A stretch of 64,000 bases of DNA from JAUILH01 sp965230535 (GTDB taxonomy: Bacteria; Bacteroidota; Bacteroidia; Flavobacteriales_D; JAUILH01), in the NCBI GenBank assembly GCA_965230535.1, contig OZ246010.1:1736001-1800000 (forward strand), written 5' to 3'. Positions within the stretch are counted from its first letter, which is position 1. Every line of letters begins with the position of its first letter. The position numbers were made by a program, and so were the translations under genes. This document shows, in pieces, positions 16,349 to 25,455 of this stretch. Under the pieces are notes generated by a model. That model saw only the letters and a list, made by a program, of their open reading frames with translations, did not search any database and was not told the origin of the DNA.

Positions 16349-16356
16349 TAGATTTG
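16349..16356 (+). promoter_or_regulatory. Promoter -7 element of the Na/Pi cotransporter gene
   Basis: TAGATTTG matches TAnnTTTG, 20 bases before the ATG at 16377. No TTG lies at the expected -33 distance. The preceding terminator makes an independent promoter here necessary. Confidence 0.55.
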
Positions 16357-16376
16357 CATTTCATTAAACTAAGTGA

Positions 16377-18866
16377 ATGTTGTCAAGGTTTTTGGTACTT
16401 CTGATGAGCTTATTTTTGTCGCAGGTAGTTGCGGCAGAGGCTGTCAATTCCGATTCAAGTGTAGTTGATTCATCATATCAACATGTTGATGAAAAACCAA
16501 GCTTTCAACCCACTCTTATTGAGGTTCAGGGGTTCGATTTTAATCTCTTTGAAAACTATGCCGATCCTTCTGACAAGGAGAAAAAACTGAAGACCGGCAA
16601 GATAAGTCTTCAATGGCAAGAAGCTTTGGGAAGCGGCTATTCGATTGCCTATCTCGATAACAACCATTGGCAATATATCGCACTCGAAGACGGTTCTGTC
16701 AAAATCGAACTCGACAGCATTCAGGAGAATAAATTTTATCAGCTGGTAGTCCTCAAAGGAAGCCCGGATGCTCCTGAGGAAGTTAGTGATACCATGGTGT
16801 TCCATACCACCTCTTCTTCTGCATTTAAATTTCTGTCCTCAAAAAAGGGAGAAGGAGAAGCAGAGCTATACTGGGGAATCAACTCAGAAGAATTAATAAA
16901 GCATGGGTACTCAAAGGCCATCATCGAGTACAACACCAAAGTTGGAAAAAAGCACGGCACACACGAATGGAGCTACGAAATCGTAGAATTGAGTGCACTA
17001 AAATTCAAGCTGGAAGACTTAGATGGCAATACAGATTATGTATACAAAATTGGTATTCCTAAAAACGGTGATGCAGAAGGTGCGTTAGAGGAACTAAAAA
17101 AAGGAAAAGAGCCGGATGTTATCTGGTCTAAAGAAGGCAAATTTAAGTCTGAAAGAACCTGGGGCATCATAAAAATCTTAATGCTCATTGGAGCACTTGG
17201 TTTCTTCATCTATGGTATGAAGATGATGAGCGACGGATTGCAACGAGCTTCCGGTAGCCGCCTGAGACAGATTCTAAGCTCCATGACATCTAACCGTTTA
17301 AAAGGAATTTTCAGCGGTTTCTTTATTACCGGAATTGTTCAATCCTCTTCTGCTACAACTGTAATGGCAGTGAGTTTGGTAAATGCGGGTCTACTCACAT
17401 TGATACAGTCTGCAGGAATCATGATGGGTGCCAACATTGGTACGACTATCACTGGGTGGTTAATCTCTACCTTTGGTTTTAAAGTAAGCTTGTCAGATTA
17501 TTCTTTGGTAATGATCGCATTGGCCATTCCAATGATCTTTGCCAAAAGTTCAAAACTAAAAGCCTGGGGACAAACAGTTCTTGGTTTCGCCATCCTTTTC
17601 TGGGGCTTAAGTATTTTGAAAGACATGACACCAAAATTGGATGCAAGCAGTCCAATTGTTCAGTTCTTTACGGACTATAAAGACACGACTTTCCTTGGGC
17701 CAATCATGTTTGTGCTTCTGGGAACATTTGTGACCATCATTATTCAATCTTCATCAGCTTCAATGGCCCTAACTCTGGCAATGGTCTTGGGTGGAATTAT
17801 CCCTGTCCAGGTAGCCGCCGCCATGATTCTGGGTGAAAACATTGGTACAACCATTACTGCTCAATTGGCGTCCCTGGTAGGAAATGTCCATGCGAAAAGG
17901 GCAGCCCGGTTCCATGCTATTTTCAATCTGGTGGGAGTCGCCTGGATGATCTTCCTGATTGGTCCGTTTATGAAGTTAGTGGCAAGTGCCATGACTTCTA
18001 TGGACATGATCAGTGCCGATCCTTTCAGCACAAGTGAAGAAGGACTTCAGGCAGCCACTTTGGTGCTCGCAGGATTCCATACAGCATTTAACCTGGTGAA
18101 CGTACTGCTTCTTGTATGGTTTGTACCACAACTGGTCAACTTTGTTGTTAAATCGGTTAAATCCAAAGGTGATTCCGATGAAGAATTCCATTTAGATTAC
18201 ATTACTGGTGGTACTTTGGCTACAGCTGAATTATCTCTATTGGAGGCCAAAAAAGAAGTCGCCAAATTCGGGACAATTACTGCCCGCATGAATCAGTTTG
18301 TACACAGTTTACTGACTGAAAAAGACAAGAAAAAGAAAACTAAATTATACTCTAAAATTGAAAAATACGAAGACATCACGGATCGCGTGGAAATTGAAGT
18401 AGCCAGTTATCTGAGTCAGGTAAGTAAAACTGAAATGTCAGAATCTGAGTCTATTCGCGTGAGAAGTATGTTGAGTATCACGAACGATCTTGAACGCGTA
18501 GGAGACATCTTCTACCAAATGTCTAAGACCATTGAACGCAAGGAAGAAGCCAAACTATGGTTTTTACCGGAACAGAGAGAACGTCTTAAAGAGATGTTTG
18601 ACCTAGTAGATCAGGCTTTTGTGGTCATGAATGAAAACCTCAACTCCGAATTTGGTCAAATCAGTATGGAGAAGGCCAAAGACATTGAGTACATGATCAA
18701 TGCAAAAAGAGACGAATTGCGAAAAGAACATCTTAAGAATCTGGAGAAAGGAGAGTTCCAATCCAGCATGCAATCTGGTCTTGTATACAGTGATTTGTTC
18801 GCTTCTTTAGAGAAAATCGGAGACCACATTATCAATGTGTCTGAGGCCGTTCAGGGACAGATCTAA
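16377..18866 (+). CDS. Na/Pi cotransporter family protein with extracytoplasmic N-terminal and PhoU-like C-terminal domains
   Basis: An 829-residue membrane protein. A signal peptide (about 1-20) leads into a predicted extracytoplasmic beta-rich region (about 40-255), possibly fibronectin III-like (FHTTSSSAFKFLSS, DLDGNTDYVYKIG). The transporter core (about 258-590) has the paired NptA/SLC34 motifs GIVQSSSATT and IIIQSSSAS, with GANIGTTIT and GENIGTTIT after them. The C-terminal 200 residues are helical and PhoU-like. Sodium-driven phosphate uptake or efflux is the family role. The N-terminal sensor-like domain is unusual: most NptA/YjbB proteins begin directly with the membrane core. Confidence 0.88.
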   Translation: MLSRFLVLLMSLFLSQVVAAEAVNSDSSVVDSSYQHVDEKPSFQPTLIEVQGFDFNLFENYADPSDKEKKLKTGKISLQWQEALGSGYSIAYLDNNHWQYIALEDGSVKIELDSIQENKFYQLVVLKGSPDAPEEVSDTMVFHTTSSSAFKFLSSKKGEGEAELYWGINSEELIKHGYSKAIIEYNTKVGKKHGTHEWSYEIVELSALKFKLEDLDGNTDYVYKIGIPKNGDAEGALEELKKGKEPDVIWSKEGKFKSERTWGIIKILMLIGALGFFIYGMKMMSDGLQRASGSRLRQILSSMTSNRLKGIFSGFFITGIVQSSSATTVMAVSLVNAGLLTLIQSAGIMMGANIGTTITGWLISTFGFKVSLSDYSLVMIALAIPMIFAKSSKLKAWGQTVLGFAILFWGLSILKDMTPKLDASSPIVQFFTDYKDTTFLGPIMFVLLGTFVTIIIQSSSASMALTLAMVLGGIIPVQVAAAMILGENIGTTITAQLASLVGNVHAKRAARFHAIFNLVGVAWMIFLIGPFMKLVASAMTSMDMISADPFSTSEEGLQAATLVLAGFHTAFNLVNVLLLVWFVPQLVNFVVKSVKSKGDSDEEFHLDYITGGTLATAELSLLEAKKEVAKFGTITARMNQFVHSLLTEKDKKKKTKLYSKIEKYEDITDRVEIEVASYLSQVSKTEMSESESIRVRSMLSITNDLERVGDIFYQMSKTIERKEEAKLWFLPEQRERLKEMFDLVDQAFVVMNENLNSEFGQISMEKAKDIEYMINAKRDELRKEHLKNLEKGEFQSSMQSGLVYSDLFASLEKIGDHIINVSEAVQGQI

Positions 18867-18891
18867 GACGTCTCCATTATCACATAAATGA

Positions 18892-20019
18892 ATGCGTTTA
18901 TTCATTCAAATATTTAGCACTTTTTTCAAGCTGGGGCTCATTGCTTTTGGCGGTCCGGCCATGCACATTGCATTAATGGAACGTGAGATTGTAGAGAAAA
19001 GACAATGGCTTTCAGGAGAAAAATTCATTGACTACATGGGGCTCACTGCACTTATTCCAGGTCCCAACTCAACAGAAATGGTGATGTGTTGTGGTCTGGA
19101 AAAAGGCAAAAGGCCTGGCGTATTTGCTGCCGGAATGGGATTCATTATTCCGGCCGTTGCTATCACCCTGGTCTTCTCATGGCTTTATGTTGAATACGGA
19201 AATCTACCAGAATTTCAATCTGTTTATGACGGCATCAAACCCGCGGTAATGGCCCTCATTGCAGTAGCCTTAACAAAGTTGTGGAAGAAAGCGGTTAAGG
19301 GATCAACAGAATTGATTTTTGCCCTCATAACATTAGGACTTTGTTTCTGGGAAGCTCTTGCCTTGCCGGAAGTCATTATTCTCTTGATAGTTGGTGCTCT
19401 GGGGATCATGTGGCATTATTTTAAAGACAAAGCAGCTCTATCAGTTCTGCCATTGGTGACATTGTTAAGCAGTGATTACAGCTTCAGTCAGGCATCCGGA
19501 AAGGTCTTTTTAATCTTCTTCAAAGTAGGTGCAATACTGTACGGAAGTGGCTATGTTTTATTCGCGTATTTGGAAGGTGAACTAGTTGAGACCGGTATGC
19601 TTACGATGGATCAGTTAATGGACTCTGTGGCGGTTGGACAATTTACACCGGGTCCGGTCTTATCCACGGCTACATTTATTGGCTATGTGTTAGATGGATT
19701 TTCGGGTGCCTTTCTTGCGACCCTGGGTGTCTTCTTACCCTCCTTTCTGTTCGTGGTACTCCTTCATCCATTTCTTGACAAACTCAAAACAATTGACTGG
19801 TTTAGGGCATTTTTAACAGCCGTTAGCGCAGCCGCTGTGGCATTGATGGCTTATGTTCTTTTTACCATGAGTTATGAGACAGTTAAAGACGGATGGCTTC
19901 AAGGTGTATTGGCACTTGCTTACCTGGGCGTTTTCCTGAAATTCAAAAAGATTAACCCGGCTTTTGTCATAATTTTTGCCGGAATTCTGGGATGGGTCAT
20001 CTCATCTACAGCTTCTTAA
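18892..20019 (+). CDS. chrA: Chromate transporter family protein (ChrA, long form)
   Basis: A 375-residue inner-membrane protein with two homologous CHR domains in one chain. Domain 1 begins FKLGLIAFGGPAMHIALMERE and carries LTALIPGPNSTEM; domain 2 has FKVGAILYGSGYVLFAYLE and AVGQFTPGPVLSTATFIGY. Family members export chromate, although many may move other oxyanions; sulfate-like anions are conceivable given the sulfur genes nearby, but that is speculation. It follows the Na/Pi gene by 25 bases and overlaps the convergent regulator gene by 14 bases. Confidence 0.9.
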   Translation: MRLFIQIFSTFFKLGLIAFGGPAMHIALMEREIVEKRQWLSGEKFIDYMGLTALIPGPNSTEMVMCCGLEKGKRPGVFAAGMGFIIPAVAITLVFSWLYVEYGNLPEFQSVYDGIKPAVMALIAVALTKLWKKAVKGSTELIFALITLGLCFWEALALPEVIILLIVGALGIMWHYFKDKAALSVLPLVTLLSSDYSFSQASGKVFLIFFKVGAILYGSGYVLFAYLEGELVETGMLTMDQLMDSVAVGQFTPGPVLSTATFIGYVLDGFSGAFLATLGVFLPSFLFVVLLHPFLDKLKTIDWFRAFLTAVSAAAVALMAYVLFTMSYETVKDGWLQGVLALAYLGVFLKFKKINPAFVIIFAGILGWVISSTAS

Positions 20020-20707
20020 TTCTATTCAAAAAATCTTCTTTGAAACTCTTACCAATTGGCAGTTCATTCTCATTGATACACACAGCCATTGGGAGGATTT
20101 TATCTATCCTGTTAAGATTGATGACATAAGACTTATGAATCCGACAAAAGTAGTTATCCAAATTCTTCACGGTTTCTTTAATATTCCCCCTAACCATGTA
20201 ACGTTGATCCTGCGTGAAGATTTTCGTGTAGTTACCATCTGCACTTAACCAAAGGATCTCATTCTGTTCAATTTTAACCAAAGCATCCTTGTGTTGAACA
20301 AACAAATGATCAGCTGACACTTTATTCTCAGGCTCTTTTTTTGAGGCCAGAGCCATCTCCAGCGCTGCAAACAGCTCCTTCTTTTTAATGGGTTTTAGAA
20401 TGTAACCATTGGGCTGAGTTTCCTTTGCTCTGGATATAGTAGAAAAATCCGCATTTGAGGTGAGATACAGAAAAGGAATGGCCATATTTGTACTGATATA
20501 ATTGGCCACATCAATGCCATCTTTTTCTCCGTTAATTTGAATGTCCAGCAAAGCCACATCTACCTGAGAAGATTCCAATATTTGAATGGCTTCATCGTAA
20601 TTTGAAGCCATCGCCACTACATGATACCCCAGGTCTTCCAGTTTAAAAGAGATATCCTGAGCAATGATCAACTCATCTTCAACAATCAATATGTTTGTTC
20701 TGGCCAT
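20006..20707 (-). CDS. LytTR-family response regulator
   Basis: A 233-residue regulator. An N-terminal receiver domain (ILIVEDELIIAQD; phosphoacceptor Asp in VALLDIQING; conserved Lys in ILKPI) is joined to a LytTR DNA-binding domain (about 130-233: ILWLSADGNYTKIFT, then CRIHKSYVINLNRI). I start at the ATG at 20707 (MARTNILIVEDE), one base after the kinase stop codon; a longer upstream frame lies inside the kinase gene. It is paired with the TPR kinase at 20709-22709. Confidence 0.93.
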   Translation of the reverse strand: MARTNILIVEDELIIAQDISFKLEDLGYHVVAMASNYDEAIQILESSQVDVALLDIQINGEKDGIDVANYISTNMAIPFLYLTSNADFSTISRAKETQPNGYILKPIKKKELFAALEMALASKKEPENKVSADHLFVQHKDALVKIEQNEILWLSADGNYTKIFTQDQRYMVRGNIKETVKNLDNYFCRIHKSYVINLNRIDKILPMAVCINENELPIGKSFKEDFLNRIKKL

Positions 20708-20708
20708 A

Positions 20709-22709
20709 TTACGAGACTTTGTTTTTAGGACGTTTAAATGAAAGTACAAATTTAAGGCCAGCCTCTTGCTCAACCTTCATCTCACCCTGGATTTGTTTCA
20801 CCAATAGTTTCACTAAATTATGGCCCATTGACTGACTTTCTTCAAGCGAAAACCCTTCAGGGAAACCAACTCCATTGTCGGATAACTCAAGTATGCAATT
20901 ATCATTTTCTACAGAAAATCTGATCTTTATTTTTCCTGTTGGTCTACCTGGAAAAGCGTATTTATACGCATTTGTCATGAGTTCATTCACAATCAATCCC
21001 AAAGGCATGGCCAATTCAATATTACAGATCAATTCGTCGCAAACCAGTTCTTGCTCCACTTCTGTTTCATCAGTTGAACAGGTCTCCATTATTTGTTCAC
21101 TTAGCTCAGATAAATACGTCTTGAAAACCACCAATGGAACTTTCTCGTTCTGATACAATTTCTGGTGCAATAAGGAAATGGAAAGCAATCTGTTTTGACT
21201 TTCTTCCAAAGCTTCAATGGCTGCAGGTTCCCTAAGGTACCTTGACTGCAGACTCATTAAACTGGAAACCGTTTGCAGATTATTCTTAACCCTATGATGG
21301 ATCTCCTTCAGGAGTAAATCCCTTTCTCCCAACGCTTCCTCCAACTCCTGACTTGTTTTGGTAATTTCATCATTCTTGGTAGACAAAACCCGATTTGCTT
21401 TCTTTCTAACGGAATTGGTTCTAATCAAGGAAACAACCACAGATATCATTAACAGTCCTGCACCAATTGCCCAAATTAAGTTTCGTTCTTTTTCGTCTTT
21501 CTCCTTTTGAGCCAGTTGTTTCTGCATATTCAATTCTGACTGAATGAGTTCTTTGGTTTCTTCATTCACAATGCTATCCGCAAACATTTTTCGCTCGTAT
21601 TCATAACTCAATTCATATTTATACACCTGCTTGAGATTAGCCACATTTACCAAACTGTCCCTCACTTTGGTGAAAACCTGATGGTAGAAAAATGCCTGTT
21701 CCCAGTTATTGGTTTTCTCATTAAGCTTGAAGAGTAATTCAGAAATATCCCGGATCCGTGCCGGGTATCCGGTTGCCTTGGCCAAATCATAAGCTTGTTG
21801 TAAATACGTAGAAGCCAGACTTGGTTGATCATTTTTCATATAAAACCTGCCGAGATGAGACAATGCCGACGATTCCCAATATTTATTCCCTACCAGCCGA
21901 CTGGTTTCAATACTTTTATTGAAATAATACAGAGCCGAATCCGGGTAATTTAAATCCTGGTAGTTAAACCCCAGATTATCCATTATCATCGCCATGGCTC
22001 CATAATCGTCTTTCTTAGAGGCCAGGCTCAGACTACGGTATAAATATTCAATCGCTTTTTGATTGTTTCCCTGCTCACCCCAAATCGTCGCAATATTGTT
22101 TAGCACATTGGAAGCAGATTCTGTATGAAGTCTCAATTTTAGACTTTCTTCCAGATATTCCAGTGCCTTGTCATAATCCCCAATGTCTTTATGAATGAGT
22201 CCGATATTATTCAGTGAATTGCTAATACCAGACGTGTCGTTGTCTAACCTGCGATACTTGAGTCCCTCCTGAAGATAATACAAGGCCTTTTCGAAATCAC
22301 CAAGATCCTTGTACATGTACCCCAGGTTGTTGGACAGCACTCCTCTGCTCTGTTTATCTTCTGGTTTAAGGTGATCTATGGCTTGTTGAAACGTTTCCAA
22401 AGCCTCTTTTAACTCACTCTTCTGCCAGTGGATATATCCAATCCACGTATAACTACTAAGAATGCCATCGTAGTAATCGATCTCATTGGCTTTTTTTTGA
22501 GCCTTATGGCAGAAATAAAGTGCACTATCGGGATTACTCAGATAAATGGTTTCGGCCAACTTGAACAAGGTTTGAATTTTAACGGTATCATGAGTATTTC
22601 CGTCAAGTATGGTGAGCATGGAATCTACTTTTGTATCACCATTTTCCTGACTCAACACCAGTTTACTCTGCCCAATCAGGCCAATGAAAAGTACAAACAA
22701 CCACTTCAT
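20709..22709 (-). CDS. TPR sensor histidine kinase
   Basis: A 666-residue kinase. A signal peptide (about 1-21) is followed by an extracytoplasmic array of about seven tetratricopeptide repeats (50-350, e.g. NNLGYMYKDLGDFEKALYYL), one membrane helix (about 405-425), a short coiled coil, and a HisKA_2-type phosphoacceptor region (KEIHHRVKNNLQ) with a HATPase domain (VNELMTNAYKYAF; DNGVGFPEG). It forms a two-component pair with the LytTR regulator one base downstream. The stimulus is unknown; TPRs suggest a protein or peptide partner. Confidence 0.92.
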   Translation of the reverse strand: MKWLFVLFIGLIGQSKLVLSQENGDTKVDSMLTILDGNTHDTVKIQTLFKLAETIYLSNPDSALYFCHKAQKKANEIDYYDGILSSYTWIGYIHWQKSELKEALETFQQAIDHLKPEDKQSRGVLSNNLGYMYKDLGDFEKALYYLQEGLKYRRLDNDTSGISNSLNNIGLIHKDIGDYDKALEYLEESLKLRLHTESASNVLNNIATIWGEQGNNQKAIEYLYRSLSLASKKDDYGAMAMIMDNLGFNYQDLNYPDSALYYFNKSIETSRLVGNKYWESSALSHLGRFYMKNDQPSLASTYLQQAYDLAKATGYPARIRDISELLFKLNEKTNNWEQAFFYHQVFTKVRDSLVNVANLKQVYKYELSYEYERKMFADSIVNEETKELIQSELNMQKQLAQKEKDEKERNLIWAIGAGLLMISVVVSLIRTNSVRKKANRVLSTKNDEITKTSQELEEALGERDLLLKEIHHRVKNNLQTVSSLMSLQSRYLREPAAIEALEESQNRLLSISLLHQKLYQNEKVPLVVFKTYLSELSEQIMETCSTDETEVEQELVCDELICNIELAMPLGLIVNELMTNAYKYAFPGRPTGKIKIRFSVENDNCILELSDNGVGFPEGFSLEESQSMGHNLVKLLVKQIQGEMKVEQEAGLKFVLSFKRPKNKVS

Positions 22710-22759
22710 CTAGCCATTAATATCTGTTACATACCCCATATTGAAACGTTAATGTACGT

Positions 22760-22786
22760 AAAATGACTGTTCCTGTCATTTTTTTT
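22760..22786 (+). terminator. AT-rich hairpin with T-run in the divergent intergenic region
   Basis: AAAATGAC (22760-22767), 7-base loop, GTCATTTT (22775-22782), with the T-run continuing to 22786. It has terminator form on the plus strand, but no plus-strand gene ends nearby, so it would lie in the leader of the gene at 22840 or stop stray transcription between divergent genes. The stem is A/T-rich and weak. Confidence 0.35.
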
Positions 22787-22839
22787 CAATCGCGCGTGTA
22801 TGGACATACATTGGTAGTACAATTCTTAAATCCATTGAG

Positions 22840-25446
22840 ATGAAATATATACTATTACTCGGCTTATCCATTCTACTTAATTCTACCGGAACACGCGCTT
22901 CTGGCGTACATATTCCTGACGCCAATTTCAAAACCTTCTTATTGGAAGACAGACAGATCAACACCAATGGAGATGGTGAAATTTCCATCTCAGAAGCACA
23001 AGCTGTGGAAGTGATCGTTTGCGAAAACAAAAACATTGCTGATTTTACGGGTATTGAAGCTTTCACCAAACTTACCACCTTGATCTGTAATAATAACCCA
23101 GCCAAAACACTGGATCTTTCAAAAAACACAGCCCTGACTCATCTTGAATGCCTCAATTTAAATCTTACCAGCCTGGATCTCTCAAAAAACACCGCACTGA
23201 AGAAGCTGCATTGTCATGGAAATAAACTCACAAGTCTTGACCTTAGTTCGAATACCCTACTCAAATCTCTAAGTTGTTCTAAAAATCAGATTAGTCGTTT
23301 GGATTTGAGTGCCAACGGCAGACTTGAGGAACTACAGTGCAACAAAAACCTGCTAACCAGTCTAGATGTCTCGAAAAATCTATTGCTTAAAAAATTACGT
23401 TGTGGGGAAAACAAGTTCACGACAGTACATTTAAAAGCCAACAAGAATCTAAAATCATTTACTTGTAACAAAGGAAAAATCTCCACACTTGATTTAAGCA
23501 GTAATACCAAGTTGAAAGAGTTAAACTGTAGTTACAATCCATTAAAGGTTCTTGACCTAAGTAACCTCAAATCACTGAAGAAAGTCGTGTGTACCAACAA
23601 CCAACTAAATACCATCAAACTAAACTCCTGCACAGCACTTACATCTATTAAATGCAACAAAAACAAACTAACTGCCCTCGACTTAAGTTCCTGTAGCGCT
23701 CTTGAATATTTATACTGCGAGAACAATCAATTAGCTGCCATTCATACAGAGCAACTTCCTCAATTGAGAACTTTGGCTTGCTCACACAATAAACTAAAGG
23801 CTTTAGATCTCAGTAAAAGTGTGAGTTTATCCAGTTTAAAATGTAGTTACAATGAATTGAAGCTGCTGGATGCCAGGCCAGCTCGTGTACTCAAAACACT
23901 TAAATGTGCACAGAATAATCTGGAACATCTGAATATTAAATCACTTCCACTTAAGGACTTCACGGCCAAAAGAAACGACAAACTAAAGTGTATTGAAACT
24001 GACAATCCTAAGGAGGATGCACATACATGGAGATATACTATTGAGGAACATATGAAATTTAGTGAAGATTGTGGCTACAAATGGGAAACGAATACTCAAA
24101 AAACGAATACACCGACCGAGCTATCTGTTACCAAAGGCTTGATTGCACACTACCCTTTTGATGGTTCAGCTAATGATATTTCAAGCTTCAAAAACAACGG
24201 TCAACTGGATGGCTCTCCATCGTACACTCAAAACAAGGACAAACAAGCGAATGGTGCCATTGCCTTTTACCATGGCAGTTCCAAAAAGAGCTCACTCACA
24301 GTGAATGATCCCAAAGGATTTAATGAAAATCAACTGACTGTTTCGTTTTGGTATAAATCTGAAAAAGCCAGTGCAGACATTTCGGGAGGTGTTATTACAC
24401 AAGCCTATAAGTCAAGATACGCCAACCTATTTCAGGTTTCACATCTATACAATGCCCATGATCAGAAAAAAGGTTTGAAGAAGTTCGTTGGCATCAAATT
24501 ATCTATGAAAGATGCTAATGGCAAACTCATGTCGCTTAGAGCGGAAACGGACAACAACTGGCATCATGTGGCTTTTACCATGAAGGCTTCAGGGCAGGTA
24601 AACCTGTACCTTGATGGAAAATTGAGCGATAGCAGAGCCTTAACCGCTGCTAAACTCACAGCCATTCCAAGTACATTAATGATTAGTTACGTTCCTCAAA
24701 GTGGGGATCCAAACGCCAATACTGTCGGACCAATTGATGACTATAGAATTTATAACCGTGAGCTATCTCAGCAAGAGGTGAAAATGATTTATGAACTAAG
24801 TATTGAATCGCAGGCTTCACAGGAAGGGAATGAGCTCAATGATGCTGACAAAGGACTAAATGATCTGGTGCCACCTCCACCACCAGAGGAAGATGAAAAT
24901 CCGGATGACCGTTTAAGTGAATTGGTACCGCTGCCTCCTATGGATGAAGATGAGCCGGGAGTGTCCTTTAATCCGGAAAACAACACATTTATAAGACGAT
25001 ACGAAGGAAACAACTACAAATTTCAGCTGCCTTCCAAGTTGAAATATCAAAACCACACATCAAACGAAAAAAACACAGTAATTGCCTATGAACTCATTTC
25101 AAAAAACGACAATTACCTGGGAATTTGGAACACTCAACTAGAGTATCAGTACGAATACAATTTCCAGAAAATAGAGATTGCCAGTTTCATTATTGAAGAA
25201 GGGAAAGCTTATGGAGACGGCCTGATTATGGTTTACTATAAAGATTTGCCTCACAACACTCAGTTTATCGGGCTTTTTGATGAAAAAATGACCTATATAG
25301 GGCAGTATGAAGTGAGCGGAGCGACCAACGTTAGCCTTTCTTTTGCCGGCAACAATCCAACGATTGAATACACCTATAAGAAAAAGAAATGGGTACTTAC
25401 TCTGGATAGAAAGGCCAAAAAATTAAAAAAAAACGAAAAAGGTTGA
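22840..25446 (+). CDS. Secreted leucine-rich-repeat and LamG-domain protein
   Basis: An 868-residue exported protein. A signal peptide (about 1-20) precedes an EF-hand-like start (INTNGDGEISISEA), then about 15 leucine-rich repeats of roughly 21 residues (65-385) with the pattern L-x-C-x-x-N-x-L-x-x-L-D-L-S. A LamG/concanavalin-like domain follows (about 430-655; GLIAHYPFDGSANDIS, NNWHHVAFTM). A Pro/Asp/Glu linker with two similar units (LNDLVPPPPPEEDENPDD and LSELVPLPPMDEDE) leads to a C-terminal beta-rich region I do not recognise. There is no T9SS sorting domain. Probable role in surface or glycan binding. Confidence 0.85.
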   Translation: MKYILLLGLSILLNSTGTRASGVHIPDANFKTFLLEDRQINTNGDGEISISEAQAVEVIVCENKNIADFTGIEAFTKLTTLICNNNPAKTLDLSKNTALTHLECLNLNLTSLDLSKNTALKKLHCHGNKLTSLDLSSNTLLKSLSCSKNQISRLDLSANGRLEELQCNKNLLTSLDVSKNLLLKKLRCGENKFTTVHLKANKNLKSFTCNKGKISTLDLSSNTKLKELNCSYNPLKVLDLSNLKSLKKVVCTNNQLNTIKLNSCTALTSIKCNKNKLTALDLSSCSALEYLYCENNQLAAIHTEQLPQLRTLACSHNKLKALDLSKSVSLSSLKCSYNELKLLDARPARVLKTLKCAQNNLEHLNIKSLPLKDFTAKRNDKLKCIETDNPKEDAHTWRYTIEEHMKFSEDCGYKWETNTQKTNTPTELSVTKGLIAHYPFDGSANDISSFKNNGQLDGSPSYTQNKDKQANGAIAFYHGSSKKSSLTVNDPKGFNENQLTVSFWYKSEKASADISGGVITQAYKSRYANLFQVSHLYNAHDQKKGLKKFVGIKLSMKDANGKLMSLRAETDNNWHHVAFTMKASGQVNLYLDGKLSDSRALTAAKLTAIPSTLMISYVPQSGDPNANTVGPIDDYRIYNRELSQQEVKMIYELSIESQASQEGNELNDADKGLNDLVPPPPPEEDENPDDRLSELVPLPPMDEDEPGVSFNPENNTFIRRYEGNNYKFQLPSKLKYQNHTSNEKNTVIAYELISKNDNYLGIWNTQLEYQYEYNFQKIEIASFIIEEGKAYGDGLIMVYYKDLPHNTQFIGLFDEKMTYIGQYEVSGATNVSLSFAGNNPTIEYTYKKKKWVLTLDRKAKKLKKNEKG

Positions 25447-25455
25447 GGCGATAGG

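Noticed and set aside
22741..22765. LytTR-type direct repeats upstream of the LRR gene (CGTTAATGTA / CGTAAAATGA)
   Set aside because: Similarity is weak and the period is about 10 bp rather than 21 bp.
23100..23990. DNA tandem repeat in the LRR region
   Set aside because: The periodicity is at protein level; the DNA units are too diverged to be a nucleotide repeat and are explained by leucine-rich repeats.
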